Position numbers and translations under genes: made by a program. 64,000 bases of DNA from Topomyia yanbarensis (taxonomy: Eukaryota > Arthropoda > Insecta > Diptera > Culicidae): contig NC_080672.1 of NCBI RefSeq assembly GCF_030247195.1, positions 349,058,413 through 349,122,412 of the forward strand, in the 5' to 3' direction. Within the stretch, counting starts at the first letter, position 1, and every line of letters starts with the position of its first letter. Below, in pieces: positions 23,219 to 33,696 of the stretch. The notes below the pieces were generated by a model. That model did no database searches and was not told where the DNA came from. It saw only the letters and a list, made by a program, of their open reading frames with translations.

Positions 23219-23271
23219 GTTCAGTTTGGCATCAGTTGCAACACCTCAGTTTGGCATCAGTTGCAACACCT
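23219..23271. repeat. 25-bp tandem duplication
   Basis: CAGTTTGGCATCAGTTGCAA with its following ACACCT occurs twice in direct succession without change. Confidence 0.85.
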
Positions 23272-23339
23272 TCATTTTATTATCGTCTATAAAACCACTT
23301 ACGACGTCATGATAATTTCTACCGTTTTTTTAGATTTCT

Positions 23340-24560
23340 CCTACTGTAACTGTAGAGCTAGGGTCTCGGAAGGGCTCCCCGTCAGAATCACTCACTACAA
23401 TTGCAGACGAGACGGGAAATGTCGCCCACTAAAACACTGCTTAGGACCAATTGAAGTGGGCCGTGATTCTGATTGTGCTATTGAGTGTGTGGTTCAGATG
23501 TGTGAGCGTAGGGGCTTTATTATCGTGTGGGAATGAGCTTTCATTTGTGCACGCTTGAGACCGCGCTAGTCAGATTATAAGTGTTCACTAAATTATCGTT
23601 TTTGTGCTTACGAAATCATGGGCGTAGTTGTGCGTGGATGATCCCGATTGCATGTTTGTGTATCACCGCGAAGGGCCCGGGCGTATGTAAGCTGAAGGAG
23701 TCGATCGCGTGGGCGTTTGCATGTCGCGTGTCCTTGGATGATTGCGCGGACCGTGACTCTAATACTTAATTTTCAGTGTATTGTTCAGATGCTAGAAGAG
23801 AGTGATTTCTTCCATATCACTAGAATTCCAGGTCACGTCGCCATGGAATGTGTTGTCTGGTGGATATTGGTCCAACTGGCATGGACCTAGGGTGCTAGTA
23901 GAGTAGGGACTTCCGGACGTGCTGATTCATGATCACGCGAACACGGGTGTTTAAGGGTGTAGGTTCACTCTGGAGTCCGCGTTTGTAACTATAACTTATA
24001 TAAAGTGCTAAAGTCACAAGAGTGCAAGATCGGGGACGTAGGTGTGCGTGGAGAATCGCGAAAGTATCGAGCGTTTGTGTGTTGACGTATTTGTCGCTTG
24101 CACTAGCGTGTATGTAACTTTGCGTGCATACATTCGATTTTATAACTGTGTGACCATTCGCATATTAGCGTGTATTCTTGAACGATCGCGCGCAGGCTGT
24201 GAATCTGATACTTAATGTTTAGTGTATAGTTCGGATGCTGAGTGAATATGAGCATCATTTTTTGTTGGTCCAACTGATGGTAAGAGTCGAGGCCGATTAT
24301 TAGTATACTAGACCGATCCATAATCGCACGAGCAGTGGGTTAATGCTTAAGACCCTTATATAGACTTTGCTACTTCGGCGACACCAGCTGGGTACCGCTT
24401 AAGGACCTCGATCCCTGATCAAAGCCACGGGGATCTAGTGATAGTGGGCTCCACAACAGCCTCTTTTAGGGTGACTAGCTCGGCCGTGAGTAGCGCTCTC
24501 GCTCTCAGGGTCGGCTTTTATAGGGATGAACCGATCAAGAGATAAATAAATGCGAACGAA
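23340..24560 (+). repeat. GC-richer region with diverged ~430-bp tandem units
   Basis: Two units, at about 23600-24020 and 24020-24400, share blocks in the same order: GTGTGCGTGGA, GCGTTTG, CTAATACTTAA/CTGATACTTAA followed by AGTGTAT, CAGATGCT/CGGATGCT, and TTGGTCCAACTG. They are clearly diverged. Composition changes sharply from the AT-rich flanks. The region ends with a TTTATAGGGATG TATA-like motif and could be the 5' end or long terminal repeat of an unrecognised retroelement. Confidence 0.45.
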
Positions 24561-24634
24561 GCTCAATTAGACAGTTTTTATTAATTAACCTTACTGTCAG
24601 TGTGTGTAGTGTGTGGTTTGCTGCCCGGCGGGTG

Positions 24635-24911
24635 ACGGAATGCTGATGCTGCTACTGCTTCTGTTGGCGATTCGACGGACGATTCTGATGCTGCCGACGT
24701 GTTTGTGGGTGACGCCGATGCAACCACGGTTTCTGCTATCAATCTTGGCTGTCCGAATGCGGATGCCGATTCTGCCGACGCTTCGGCGGACGGTGCTGAC
24801 GATAATAATCAGCGAACTGCTGCACGTGCGGGTTGCTTTACTGGTCCCAAACAATGCACCGGCGAGGTTCTTGCCCCGTACGGGGACCTTCGGGTAACGC
24901 AATGTAGGTAA
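24635..24911 (+). CDS. Acidic Ala/Asp-rich ORF, possible exon
   Basis: An open frame without an ATG at its start encodes an Ala/Asp/Ser-rich acidic peptide (DAATASVGDSTDDSDAADVF, later NADADSADASADGADDN), ending GCFTGPKQCTGEV and RVTQCR before TAA. The bias towards GCN/GAY codons gives a regular, coding-like composition quite unlike its surroundings. A possible splice acceptor (TTACTGTCAG) lies at about 24591-24600 and a possible donor (TGTAG|GTAATG) at 24904-24911. It follows the tandem GC-richer region and may belong to the same unknown element. I do not recognise the protein; low-complexity translation of a non-coding repeat is an alternative. Confidence 0.3.
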
Positions 24912-25097
24912 TGGTGCAAACGCTCCGACGCTACCTCTGCGAACAGGCGGGTGGAATCATAGCGTCTCTATCCGTGGGTATTGGAGAGCCTCATCCACGG
25001 TGATTTATTCGCGTGCACATGGTTACAGTTCCGTTGTAGCTAAAAACTGCGGGTCTTTGTAATGAGACGAAGCGGAATGTGGGAAAGGCTCGGACCA

Positions 25098-26229
25098 TGG
25101 GAGCACCCCCCGGTTTGACAGATTGCCAAGGTGGATTTTGAAGAAAATTGTTCAAGGAATCTAGCAAAAATATTAATTTTTGGCGGCAGTGCTGCCAACT
25201 TAACACAGTACTGCCAAGTTAACTTTTCTCTCAATACATATATTTTAATTTTTAAAATTCTTATGCCATCGTGTTCCTCAGACATTTTGACATAAAAAAC
25301 GCTTAAAACTTAAATATAATTTGAGCCTATCCTGAGATACACAGTTTTGAAGCAAAAAACTCGCAATTTCCCATATAAAATCGCAAGCGCACAACAATAA
25401 AAACCAACTTGAGTATTCTGAGTTCACACATAATTTATCGTGAAGTATACGAGAAATGACGAAAAACTACGTTTTTGGTTTACTTCAAGCAGATTAGGGT
25501 CGATTTTTATGACCGTTTGAAATTTTTCTCAATTTTAGCCAGAAAAATGGATTTTTATATGAGAAAATGTGAATTTTTCCCATCAAAAAGGTATACATCA
25601 GGATGCGCTCCAATTATATTGGGGACCATCCATAAATGACGTAGCATTATATGGGGGAGAGGGGAGTTTTGCATTTTGTGATGATGTGCGACGACAGGGG
25701 GGTTTGGGGTCATGTCATGCTACATAGCTCTTTTTTAAGGGAAATAGGGGTTGACCTGATGTCACGACAACCTTCCCCGGTTCATCTAACTAACATCGAT
25801 TTATTCACGGGGCAAGGGGAGGGGGAATTACTGTCAAGCAACGTAATTACCAGGTACTCAGAGTTTTGTGACTAAATGCTACGATGGGGGAGGGAGGTGT
25901 TAAAATCACTCAAAAAATGCTACGTCATTTATGGATGACCCCTTGAGATTATAGGTGTTTTTATGTAGAAATGTCTGAGGAACATGATGTCATTATAATT
26001 TTCAAAATAAAAATATATGTATTGAGAGAAAAATTAACTTAAAGTATTCAACTGAAAAAATTGCATAGTTGGCAGCACTGCCACCAAAAATTAATATTCT
26101 TTCTGGACTCCTTGAATAATTTTCTTTAAAAAACATCTTACGGTTTGATTCTAAAGTAAATAGAACCGGAGATATGATCAAAAGAAAATCAAGGGTTTTG
26201 ACAATTTGTTAAAACGGGCGATGCTTCCA
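25098..26229. mobile_element. Long-armed foldback MITE with nested insertion
   Basis: The left end TGGGAGCACCCCCCGG matches, inverted, a decayed right end at about 26205-26229. The arms carry GGCAGTGCTGCCAAC and its inverted partner. The same family at 31701-32437 has cleaner ends. A second MITE is inserted at 25621-25942. Removing it leaves about 810 bp. Confidence 0.75.
25621..25942. mobile_element. 322-bp MITE nested in the foldback element
   Basis: Begins GGGGACCATCCATAAATGAC with GTAGCAT following, and ends with the complementary ATGCTACGTC, ATTTATGGATGACCCC. Terminal inverted repeats are ~26 bp with two differences. Comparison with the uninterrupted relative near 31980 shows the empty site, with only TT apparently duplicated. 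The interior is purine-rich and non-coding. Confidence 0.85.
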
Positions 26230-26299
26230 CGGCCCGAGGGGTGGTTCAATTGACACAAAAATTTGGGTTTTTATAGATTGGCCCTAGATGAACAATTTC

Positions 26300-28180
26300 T
26301 CCAAATTTGGTTTAAATCCGTAAAGGTAGATTTCAAGTTTGCATCTTTTTTTGATCACTTCGCGCGGAATGACCCATATTAAATCAGTATTTTTTAAGTT
26401 CAAATATAAATGATTCGGTAAACTATTCTGGCTAAATCCCCAATCTACGAACAAGTTTCGAGTGATCAAAGTCACCCTGCCAATTAAAATCACCCCGCTT
26501 TACGGTACTTATTTTAGTAAAAAAGTAATCTAACTAAGGTAGTACTCCCATAGTGGCGTTTATCGCAAGATAGTACAACACTGTTGTGGTATGCAAAAGT
26601 GACGTCAACGCTATTTTGGTCACATTTCACTTTTCCATATTTATGATTTCGCTACAAAAATTCGTATTTTCCAATGCAACCGTCTTTAAAAAATTATGGA
26701 AAATGTCCATTTTAGAGACAAGAACAAAGTGGCGTAAACACCCTTTTTGCCTAAATGACGTACTCTGCAATAAAGTCTAGAACTGGTATTGAGCAAGGTG
26801 ACACGGTTTAGTATAATCAATTTCAAGCTATTTAGTCGATAAAACATTCTCTTTCAACCATTTACATTTTATGAAAAGTTGTCCTGTGTAAGTTAGAGTG
26901 TCCCTTAAAAGCAGCGGATTTAGCCTATCTCTTTCAATTTGTTTTCATAAACACAATAAAGCAAGAACGCATTATGGTGAAATTTTTTGCTCAAAGCAAT
27001 GTGACATTAGCTTTTTTTTAATTGCCCACCACACTCAACCACACCAAAGAACTCATACAAGAGCCCCCTGGTAGTGGACGCAACTTGTCTCAGCCCATGA
27101 ACAATGGCAACAAAAACAAACAAAACAAATAAAACAAACTGAGCTGAGACAGACATTTATATCTATCTGATGTGCAATTAAGTTGAGATAATTCACTAAG
27201 GTGGAATCCCAGTGGAAATAGATTTCCTGTTAAGGGATCCATATTATAAATTAAATTAAATTTGTTCAGCTTTACTTGTTCGATAATTGTGGCTCATTTT
27301 CTTAGCCATTTAGATACTCAAATGGCTCTAGTTATCACAATTTTGAAGACTAAATCACCAAATGATCGGAAATTTGTTTCATTCAAAATTCAGTTGAGAT
27401 ACAAACAATTGAAAAAGCACATAGAATGTCGTTTAAAAAATATCTAAAAGCATCCATATAACTCAGTTAAACACAACGAATAATATTCTCATTTAGGTCA
27501 CATTTGCATAAAAGGTGCAGAACAGTGACGTATATAGAATTACAAAGTGGGAGGACTGTTTGAAATATTTTGGTTCTACGTATTACGTTCTCGGATCGTT
27601 TAACATTAAACAAGAAAAGATATCTGATGATTCATAAAATGTTAAAAGCCATTTGTCCGTTAAACTACCTGTTTTGACTTTATATATAACTAAGGGGTTT
27701 TTTTTGCTTTTTATTTCAGGTGAGTACATAAGTTCAACATACGTATTGGTGACACTATATTTATATGTCGTAAGTATGATTTCTTTTCCAAAGTAGGGCC
27801 ACTTGCATTCAATCTAATACCAAGAATTTTGTTTTAATTATGTTCTATCGTATTTCTTATTAAAGCAAGACTGGGTTCATATGGTCCTAATGATCCTAAC
27901 CGAGTAAATGTAGTATTAGGTGGTTGAAGATTTAGAAGATTATTTCAAGGAGCTACCAGTTTAGCTGGAATAATTGAATTTATTAGCAGATTCAAAAATT
28001 TCTTTTCGGGGCATCATTTTTATACGTGTGCAAGCTTCTGGATGTTCCGCAAAGCTGAAAGCACTCGGCTAAAATACTGTCTACATTTGAGAAATGTTGG
28101 CAAATAAACTGTCACTATTGACAGAATATGTGAAGTTTCTGAGGACCCATGTAGTGCTGTTTGGCCATAATTAAACAACT
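26300..28180. other. No gene recognised; possible intron
   Basis: Mostly AT-rich. The first part (to about 26400) continues sequence that also flanks the 31-kb foldback element. A strong splice-type motif lies at 27698-27726. The rest shows no protein homology and no inverted-repeat element that I can define. Confidence 0.4.
27698..27726 (+). promoter_or_regulatory. Candidate recursive splice site (ratchet point)
   Basis: A long pyrimidine tract runs straight into TTTCAG|GTGAGTAC, with the junction between 27719 and 27720. An acceptor directly abutting a near-consensus donor is the hallmark of recursive splicing in long insect introns. If used, it implies a plus-strand transcript crossing the region. 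A plain donor or chance match in T-rich DNA is the alternative. Confidence 0.4.
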
Positions 28181-28183
28181 GTC

Positions 28184-28711
28184 AAATTAGTTATGGAGTT
28201 TTCGATTCGACTTCGTCTCATCAGAATCCAACACTAAGCTAGCGCCGGATTGACGCTATCTCCAAAAACGAAAACACTTTTTGTGTTTCTGAACAAACCT
28301 TTAGTCAAGCGTGATGTCCTGCAAATTAGTGCCGGATTTTGATGAGACGAAGTCCAAACGCAAATTGCACAACTAATTTAGTTATAGGTTTTGTGCCCCT
28401 AAAGCGCAAACGAGGTTTAAAACAATTTTCTCCGTAGTGAAAATATAGGGTTTTACATAAATGGTTTCCATTAAGGAGAAATATAGCGTAGTGCATTTAA
28501 TAATGGCTTGCTAAACCAAACCAAATTTCGAGGTTATTAATTCTCATCAGCTTATTCAGAGCTCCTTTTCTTGCGGGACATCACGCAGGACTAGGCGTGT
28601 GTGTGTTCATTTTTGGACCTAGCGTTAATCCGGCGCTAACTTAGTCCTGTCACTAAGCTAGTATCGGATTCTGATGAGACGAAGTCGGAACGTAGATTCC
28701 ATAACTAATTT
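28184..28711. mobile_element. Family-D MITE, most complete copy
   Basis: The left end AAATTAGTTATGGAGT, with CGACTTCGTCTCATCAGAAT inside it, is matched inverted at the right end by ATTCTGATGAGACG...CCATAACTAATTT. Terminal inverted similarity extends ~55 bp. The interior contains inverted copies of the GCGCCGGATTGACGC core and a TTCTCC hairpin. No coding is present. Related pieces are at 7620, 18423, 22560 and 31440. Confidence 0.75.
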
Positions 28712-28859
28712 AATTCCCAGACAGTTAAACGTAGATTGTTCGGTTGGTATTACTGATTCATAGAATCTTTTTAGCAGTACTTATCGGAAGCAATCGTTGA
28801 ATACTATGAATATGAGATTCCATCTAAATCGTACACAACACACCGTTTATCGGACTTAG

Positions 28860-29304
28860 ACGGCGCCGGTGGTTGAGTGGTAAGCGTGACCGCCACTCAT
28901 TCCAGTTGACCTGGGTTCAATTCCAGTCAAGGTCGTTGAGCTTTTTCTGAGGTGAAAAAATCTGTGGTCACGTCTTCCTTCGGAAGGGAAGTAAAGCCGT
29001 TGGTCCCCGGTCCATGAAATTGGTGGATCGATATCTAGTCCAGGCAATGGAATCACCTCTCTGACGTCGGTAAAGAAGAAGTAGATCCAACTTCTATACT
29101 CTTACTAACAAAAATATCCTTCTCCCGTGATACTTGTGGAGTGCGCAGTAGTATATACGGCCTCTAGCAAAAGCAAGTATCGGACTAACCATTCCTTCCC
29201 TTTCCTTCCGCAATCTGCGTGCGGGCCTCCCAAGCATGACTATCTACTGATTCCCTGTGCAACTTCAGCTAGTCCCGGTCGATAACGCACAAGCTCAAGC
29301 TCAA
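28860..29304 (+). mobile_element. Long-bodied tRNA-SINE with perfect 24-bp TSD
   Basis: The element has a tRNA-like head (GGTGGTTGAGTGGTAAGCG, then GGGTTCAATTCC), the shared ~200-bp body and a CAAGCTCAAGCTCAA tail. A 24-bp direct repeat starting CAACACACCG occurs exactly at 28836-28859 and 29305-29328. Long, perfect target duplications are the mark of LINE-assisted retroposition. Relative to the 12-kb copy it has an internal deletion after GCGGGCCTCC. This copy fixes the true ends of the family. Confidence 0.92.
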
Positions 29305-29829
29305 CAACACACCGTTTATCGGACTTAGGTCTGAGCGTATGTGTTCCATGCTGCCGCACGGTATCTTGCGAAACGAATACTGATTTTGTTGTTAGATCCG
29401 AGTCGGAGTAGATTCGCTTCAATGGTTACATAATCCATATTATCCATGACAATTTCCAGCGAAGCTACCCTGACCCAGATCCAAAAATGAAATCTGCATA
29501 ATGCTATCGATTTATTGGACTCTTTCACAAATACCTACCGAACTGACTTCGTACATTTCAATTAAAACACCCACGAATGGTGCTTTATTGAACCCCTATG
29601 ATCGTAAACAACCAACATAACCGCATTAGTTGAAGGCGAACTGTCACATTTTTCCATCAGTGAGAAATTCTCATCGTACTTTGAGAAAAAAGGCAACCCC
29701 CTACAGCATTCCACTTGACATTTCACACTCGTTCGTTTGCTTGTTGCTGTTTTTTTCAAAACTGACTCTATCGCTCTCGCTCTCTTCCAACTGATATTCT
29801 CAACCACTTGCTAGTGCGCGCACACATAC

Positions 29830-30220
29830 GAACATAGCAGCCAAGTGTTATAAATAATAAAGTTTGTTTGTGCCTATCTGCCTACGTTCGTTTCGGTCAA
29901 GTGTTTACTACCGACCGACCGACCCACCGACGACGGTACGAGCGAAAAGTGCCAGACGGACTTTTCCAAAACATTGCACTGTGTATTGAACTCTCAGAAG
30001 CAGCGAGAGGACAGTTTTTCCCGTCTATATCGGAGAAAGGTGGTTTTCGTGAGAGTAGTGTTTTCATCGTCTATGTTCTATGTTTTCACGTACCCCCAGC
30101 AACGCGAGAGGAAAACAGAATGCGCGCATGTGTTTACTATTATTATTATCGATGGAGCAGAGCGGTTGTTTGTTGTGTAAAGATAGCATAGAAACGACGC
30201 ACTGACTGTTGCACACCCTT
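29830..30220 (+). promoter_or_regulatory. Possible promoter and 5'UTR
   Basis: TATAAATA at 29849-29856 is followed by ~350 bp of non-repetitive, less AT-rich DNA including CGACCGACCGACC-type repeats, as in many dipteran 5'UTRs. Its ORFs are not protein-like. No initiator matching TCAGT at the correct distance was found, so the start site is not fixed. Confidence 0.3.
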
Positions 30221-30637
30221 CCATCAGAAGGGGGGAGCCGCTTTAAGGATTATGTAATCAAATTATTGCTGCTATTTGGAAGTTCTAAGCTCTGATGAGT
30301 TTAATGACATTTTCGTTTTTGACACTGCACTGCACACTGGTGTAGTTGGTGTTACATTCATTTATACTTGGGGATAACGATTCAATCTCTTTTTTCACAC
30401 TACACATGTATAGCAAAATGTAAAATTGAAAAATCTACAAATCAAACAGTTTAAGATGTTTATACCAGCCAAGTGCGTTTCGTTTAAAGTTTAATGCAAA
30501 ATCTATTACAGAAATGCACATATGCTACAAAATTAGTTAGCTTACTATATTACCTATCGACTAGGAATAGACGTATTTCGAAATAGAAATTAAATCGTTC
30601 GTACCTTCACAACGAATCATACTCTATGTTCAGAGCA

Positions 30638-30641
30638 TCAG

Positions 30642-30681
<40 letters not shown>
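30638..30681. repeat. ATC trinucleotide microsatellite
   Basis: About 13-14 uninterrupted ATC repeats. It sits exactly at the 3' terminus of the minus-strand LINE fragment, so it is best seen as that element's tail. Confidence 0.9.
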
Positions 30682-30985
30682 GACCAAATATTTTGGGTGT
30701 TCCGCGAATAATGACCGAATGTATTTCAGACTTCCAAGCAGCTCTCTTCTTGGCCGCCAGACTCCAGTCTCCTTGTACGGTCGATGCACGAGCATCTTCA
30801 TCGATTGTAGGCAGCCAGCGAGTGTGGTTCTGCTCCGAAATGAGCGACCTTTTCCAGGTTATCTGCTGAGTATAAGTTCAACTGGTCTCTCTTCCGGCAT
30901 TTGCGTTACATGCCCAGCCCAATGTAGCCGCCGTATTTTTTCAGCGAATCAGCTGATTGATCTACCTGCCAAGAACTGCTACATT
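30638..30985 (-). mobile_element. LINE 3' end (RTE-like) with ATG-repeat tail
   Basis: Minus-strand translation reads, with frameshifts, sequence typical of the C-terminal end of a LINE ORF2: HTRWLPTIDEDA or KMLVHRPYKETGVWRPRREL, followed by SLFAEHPKYLVMMM. The run of Met codons comes from a trinucleotide (ATG/CAT) array at about 30638-30680, which is how RTE-like LINE tails end. RT catalytic motifs lie outside the retained part. The element is 5'-truncated. Confidence 0.65.
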
Positions 30986-31289
30986 GTTAGTTCAGTGCAG
31001 AAAGTAAAATGCTTAATTCCTTTATTTTATTTTTGTTAAAATTTCATTCAGCGTTGAAATCAATTATAAATAAGTTTTGAAAATACATGAGAACAATTAT
31101 ATTTGCTACTTTATTGTATTACTTATATGTGTTAATATTACTCAGTCAGTAAATAGATTTACTCAGTGAATACTGTCGGGCAAAGATCAAGTATTAGTGG
31201 AAAAAATTGCATTAATTTCAAGTCTTTTTTTTGGGTACCTAATCCACTGTGACCAGTGTTTTGATCTATTGAGGCAGGCCCCTTTTTAT

Positions 31290-31700
31290 TGTATTCCACA
31301 TCAGGGTGTTGATTTCATGTCACCTACAAATACAAAAGTTGGATCGACCTTCACGGATTTGAACCAAATTTGGAGGAATTGTTCATCTAGGGCCAATATA
31401 TAAAAACCCAAATTTAGGGTGAAATAATGCATAGAGCTTTCGGGTAGGCCTGCTAAGCCAAGACAAGTTTCGGCTTCATTGTGTCTCTTCGGCATAAACA
31501 GAACTTCTGCTCGAACGGGACATCACGTTTGATCAGTCGTTCGATTGACACACAAAATGTATTTTAGTTTTAAGGGATTTACGTCAAGCCGGCGCTAATC
31601 TATTCCGACAATAAATTAATGTCGGTTTCTGATGAGGCGAAGCCGAAACGCAACAGAGTATGAACAAATTTTTGTGTCAATTGAACCACCCCTCGGGTCA
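31290..31700. repeat. Foldback-flanking repeat plus family-D remnant
   Basis: Sequence at 31290-31420 (containing ACCAAATTTGGAGGAATTG) recurs inverted at about 26280-26330, beside the other foldback element. At 31430-31660 it is interrupted by a decayed family-D piece with ACATCACG and GATGAGGCGAAGCCGAAACG. Confidence 0.55.
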
Positions 31701-32437
31701 TGGGAGCACCCCCGTTTTGGCAAATTGCCAAAACCTTTCATTTTCTTTTGATCATATCTCTGGTACTATTTACTCTAGAATCAAACCGCAAGATGGCTTT
31801 TGAAGAAAATTGTTCAAGGAATCTAAAAAAATAATTTTTGGCAGCAGGGCTGCCAACTATGCGATTTTTTCAGTTAAATATTTAAAGCTAATTTTTCTCT
31901 CAATACATATATTTTAATTTTGAAAATTCTAATGCCATCGCGTTCCTCAGACATTTTTACATAAAAAACACTTATTATCTCAATATAATATGAGCGCATC
32001 CCGAGATATACCGTTTTGGAGGGAAAAACTCGCATGTTCTCATACAAAAATCTATTTTTATTGGCCAAAATTGATTGAGAAAATCTTCAAACGGTCATAA
32101 AAATCGACCCTGATGTACTAGAAGCAAACCAAAAACGTAGTTTTCATCATTTCTTGTCTACTTTTTTTATGTAAAAACGTCTGAGGAACACGATGGAATT
32201 AAAATTTTCAAAATTAAAATATATGTATTAAGAGAAAAATTAACTTTTAATATTTAACTGAAAAAATCGCATAGTTGGCACCACTGCCACCAAAAATAAA
32301 TATATTTTTTATAGATTCCTTGAACAATTTTCTTCAAAAAACATCTTGCGGTTTGATTCTAGAGTAAATAGAACCGGAGATATGATCAAAAGAAAATGAA
32401 AGGTTTTGGCAATTTGCCAAAACGGGGGGTGCTCCCA
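31701..32437. mobile_element. 737-bp foldback MITE with ~320-bp arms
   Basis: The left end TGGGAGCACCCCCGTTTTGG and the right end AACGGGGGGTGCTCCCA are inverted copies, and the match continues through most of the element, e.g. TTTGATCATATCTC inverted as GAGATATGATCAAA. The inner blocks GGCAGCAGGGCTGCC and GCACCACTGCCACC resemble the inner part of the 770-bp MITE family, suggesting a distant relation. No coding. Confidence 0.85.
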
Positions 32438-32440
32438 ACT

Positions 32441-33696
32441 CCCTTCTCGTACCATTCAGCACCACTTACTCGTCAAGCTCCCGACTTGTTCGCGAACTAC
32501 TCGGTTTAGTTCCCCGACGATGGACCTAGCCTACTCCAACGGAGAATTCCCCGGCGAGAGAAATTCTCTCAAAATCGAGTGGTAGATTTCTCCCGATACC
32601 GATGTTCGTTTCCGTGAGCTCCCCATTTCGTCCCGATCTAGTCCCCGCGGCACCTTTTGATGTTCTTGATTCGTTCTCCCCCAGCTTCTTCAGTTTGGGA
32701 TCCTCTCCCACCCTTTTGATGAGCGCAGCGTGCATCACGCCGTGGTTTGTTTTGACAATACCTGGCGCGGCCGAGGGTCTTATTTCGTCTTTTTTCTGCA
32801 CAGAATGCGAATGCCGGTCACCCTTCCACGTCTCATAGGCTTCTGCTTTCGCTATCTTCGTGGTCTTTAATGTCGTTTCAGCGTTATCAGCTCTCTCCAG
32901 TAACACCATCTATTCACATTCGGTTGCTGCTACGGCGTATTTGATGCTAATCACTAGATCTGACCCAATCTGACCGACCGTGTACGTTTGCTTTCACAAA
33001 GTCGTAGAGCTCTTCGGTTTTTTGCCTCAGCTTCGTCACTTTAGGCACCAGTTCTCGACCAACCAGACAGGCCGTGGTAGTCGGAAAGCTAGCTGTGGGT
33101 CGAGACTTAGTGCTTTTCCCCTACGAAGACAATCCGGGCGACTAATTTCAGATTATCTAATTTACCGAGCCCTTCGGCTCCCTTGTGCCATTCAGTACCG
33201 CAACTGCCTTCTCCCATCACTTACTCGTTAAGCTCCCGACTGGAACGCGAACTATTCGGTCTAGTCTCCGACGATGGACCTAGCCTACTCCGATGGTTAA
33301 TTCCTCGACAAGAGAAGTTCTCCTGAAACCGAGCCAACTAAGCAAGTGTCGAAATCAGTTCGACAATTCCGGTGAAGCAGGGCGTCCGGTGGTGCCCCGA
33401 CGACCAGTGACTAGTGGTGTACCGTCACGGTCTACTCAGTGTAGTGGTGAATCTAGCTTACACCTACGAAAGTAGTTCTCCCGATCCTATTCTTCTTGGC
33501 TTTCGCTATATTTCTCTCGGGTCAACTGGTACCCTACCGTGGTCGGTCCGGCGATTATGGTTGGAGGGTGGCATCCAGTTCGCTGGCGCCTCGGAGACCC
33601 ATACACGGTACGTTATCGCGGTGTACTCGATAAGTCCCCGGCGATGAATCTAGCCTACTCTGGCGGACAGTTTCCCGGTTCAGCAAAAAGTTCTTT
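32441..33696 (-). mobile_element. R1-clade LINE 5'UTR repeats with ORF1 start
   Basis: The block CGACGATGGACCTAGCCTAC, preceded by TCCCGACT...CGCGAACTA and followed by a GAGAAATTCTCTC-like motif, recurs at about 32482-32573, 33234-33326 and, more diverged, 33603-33696. The first unit overlaps an ORF1-like minus-strand frame. Repeated 5'UTR promoter units are known in several LINE families. The 3' side of the element is missing, and the upper end abuts the truncated I-clade LINE. Confidence 0.55.
32526..32909 (-). pseudogene. R1-type ORF1 fragment
   Basis: The 127-residue minus-strand frame contains ALIKRVGEDPKLKKLGEN, which matches in pattern the VREDPELKELDEN block of the R1 relic at 10547 and of R1-clade ORF1 proteins generally. 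The part before it is a charged region with DNAETTLKTTKIAKAEAYE. The typical RKTRRTQKG continuation is degraded. No zinc knuckles or nuclease follow because the rest of the element is absent. Confidence 0.6.

Noticed and set aside
27860..27985. Possible nuclear mitochondrial fragment
   Set aside because: The stretch reads open if TGA is taken as Trp, but the peptide is not like any mitochondrial protein I know and there is no neighbouring mitochondrial gene.
28860..28940. Possible tRNA gene on the plus strand
   Set aside because: It is the head of a SINE bounded by a 24-bp target duplication.
29868..30191. 107-residue frame after the TATA-like motif
   Set aside because: Composition is not protein-like and there is no conserved motif; a 5'UTR is more likely.
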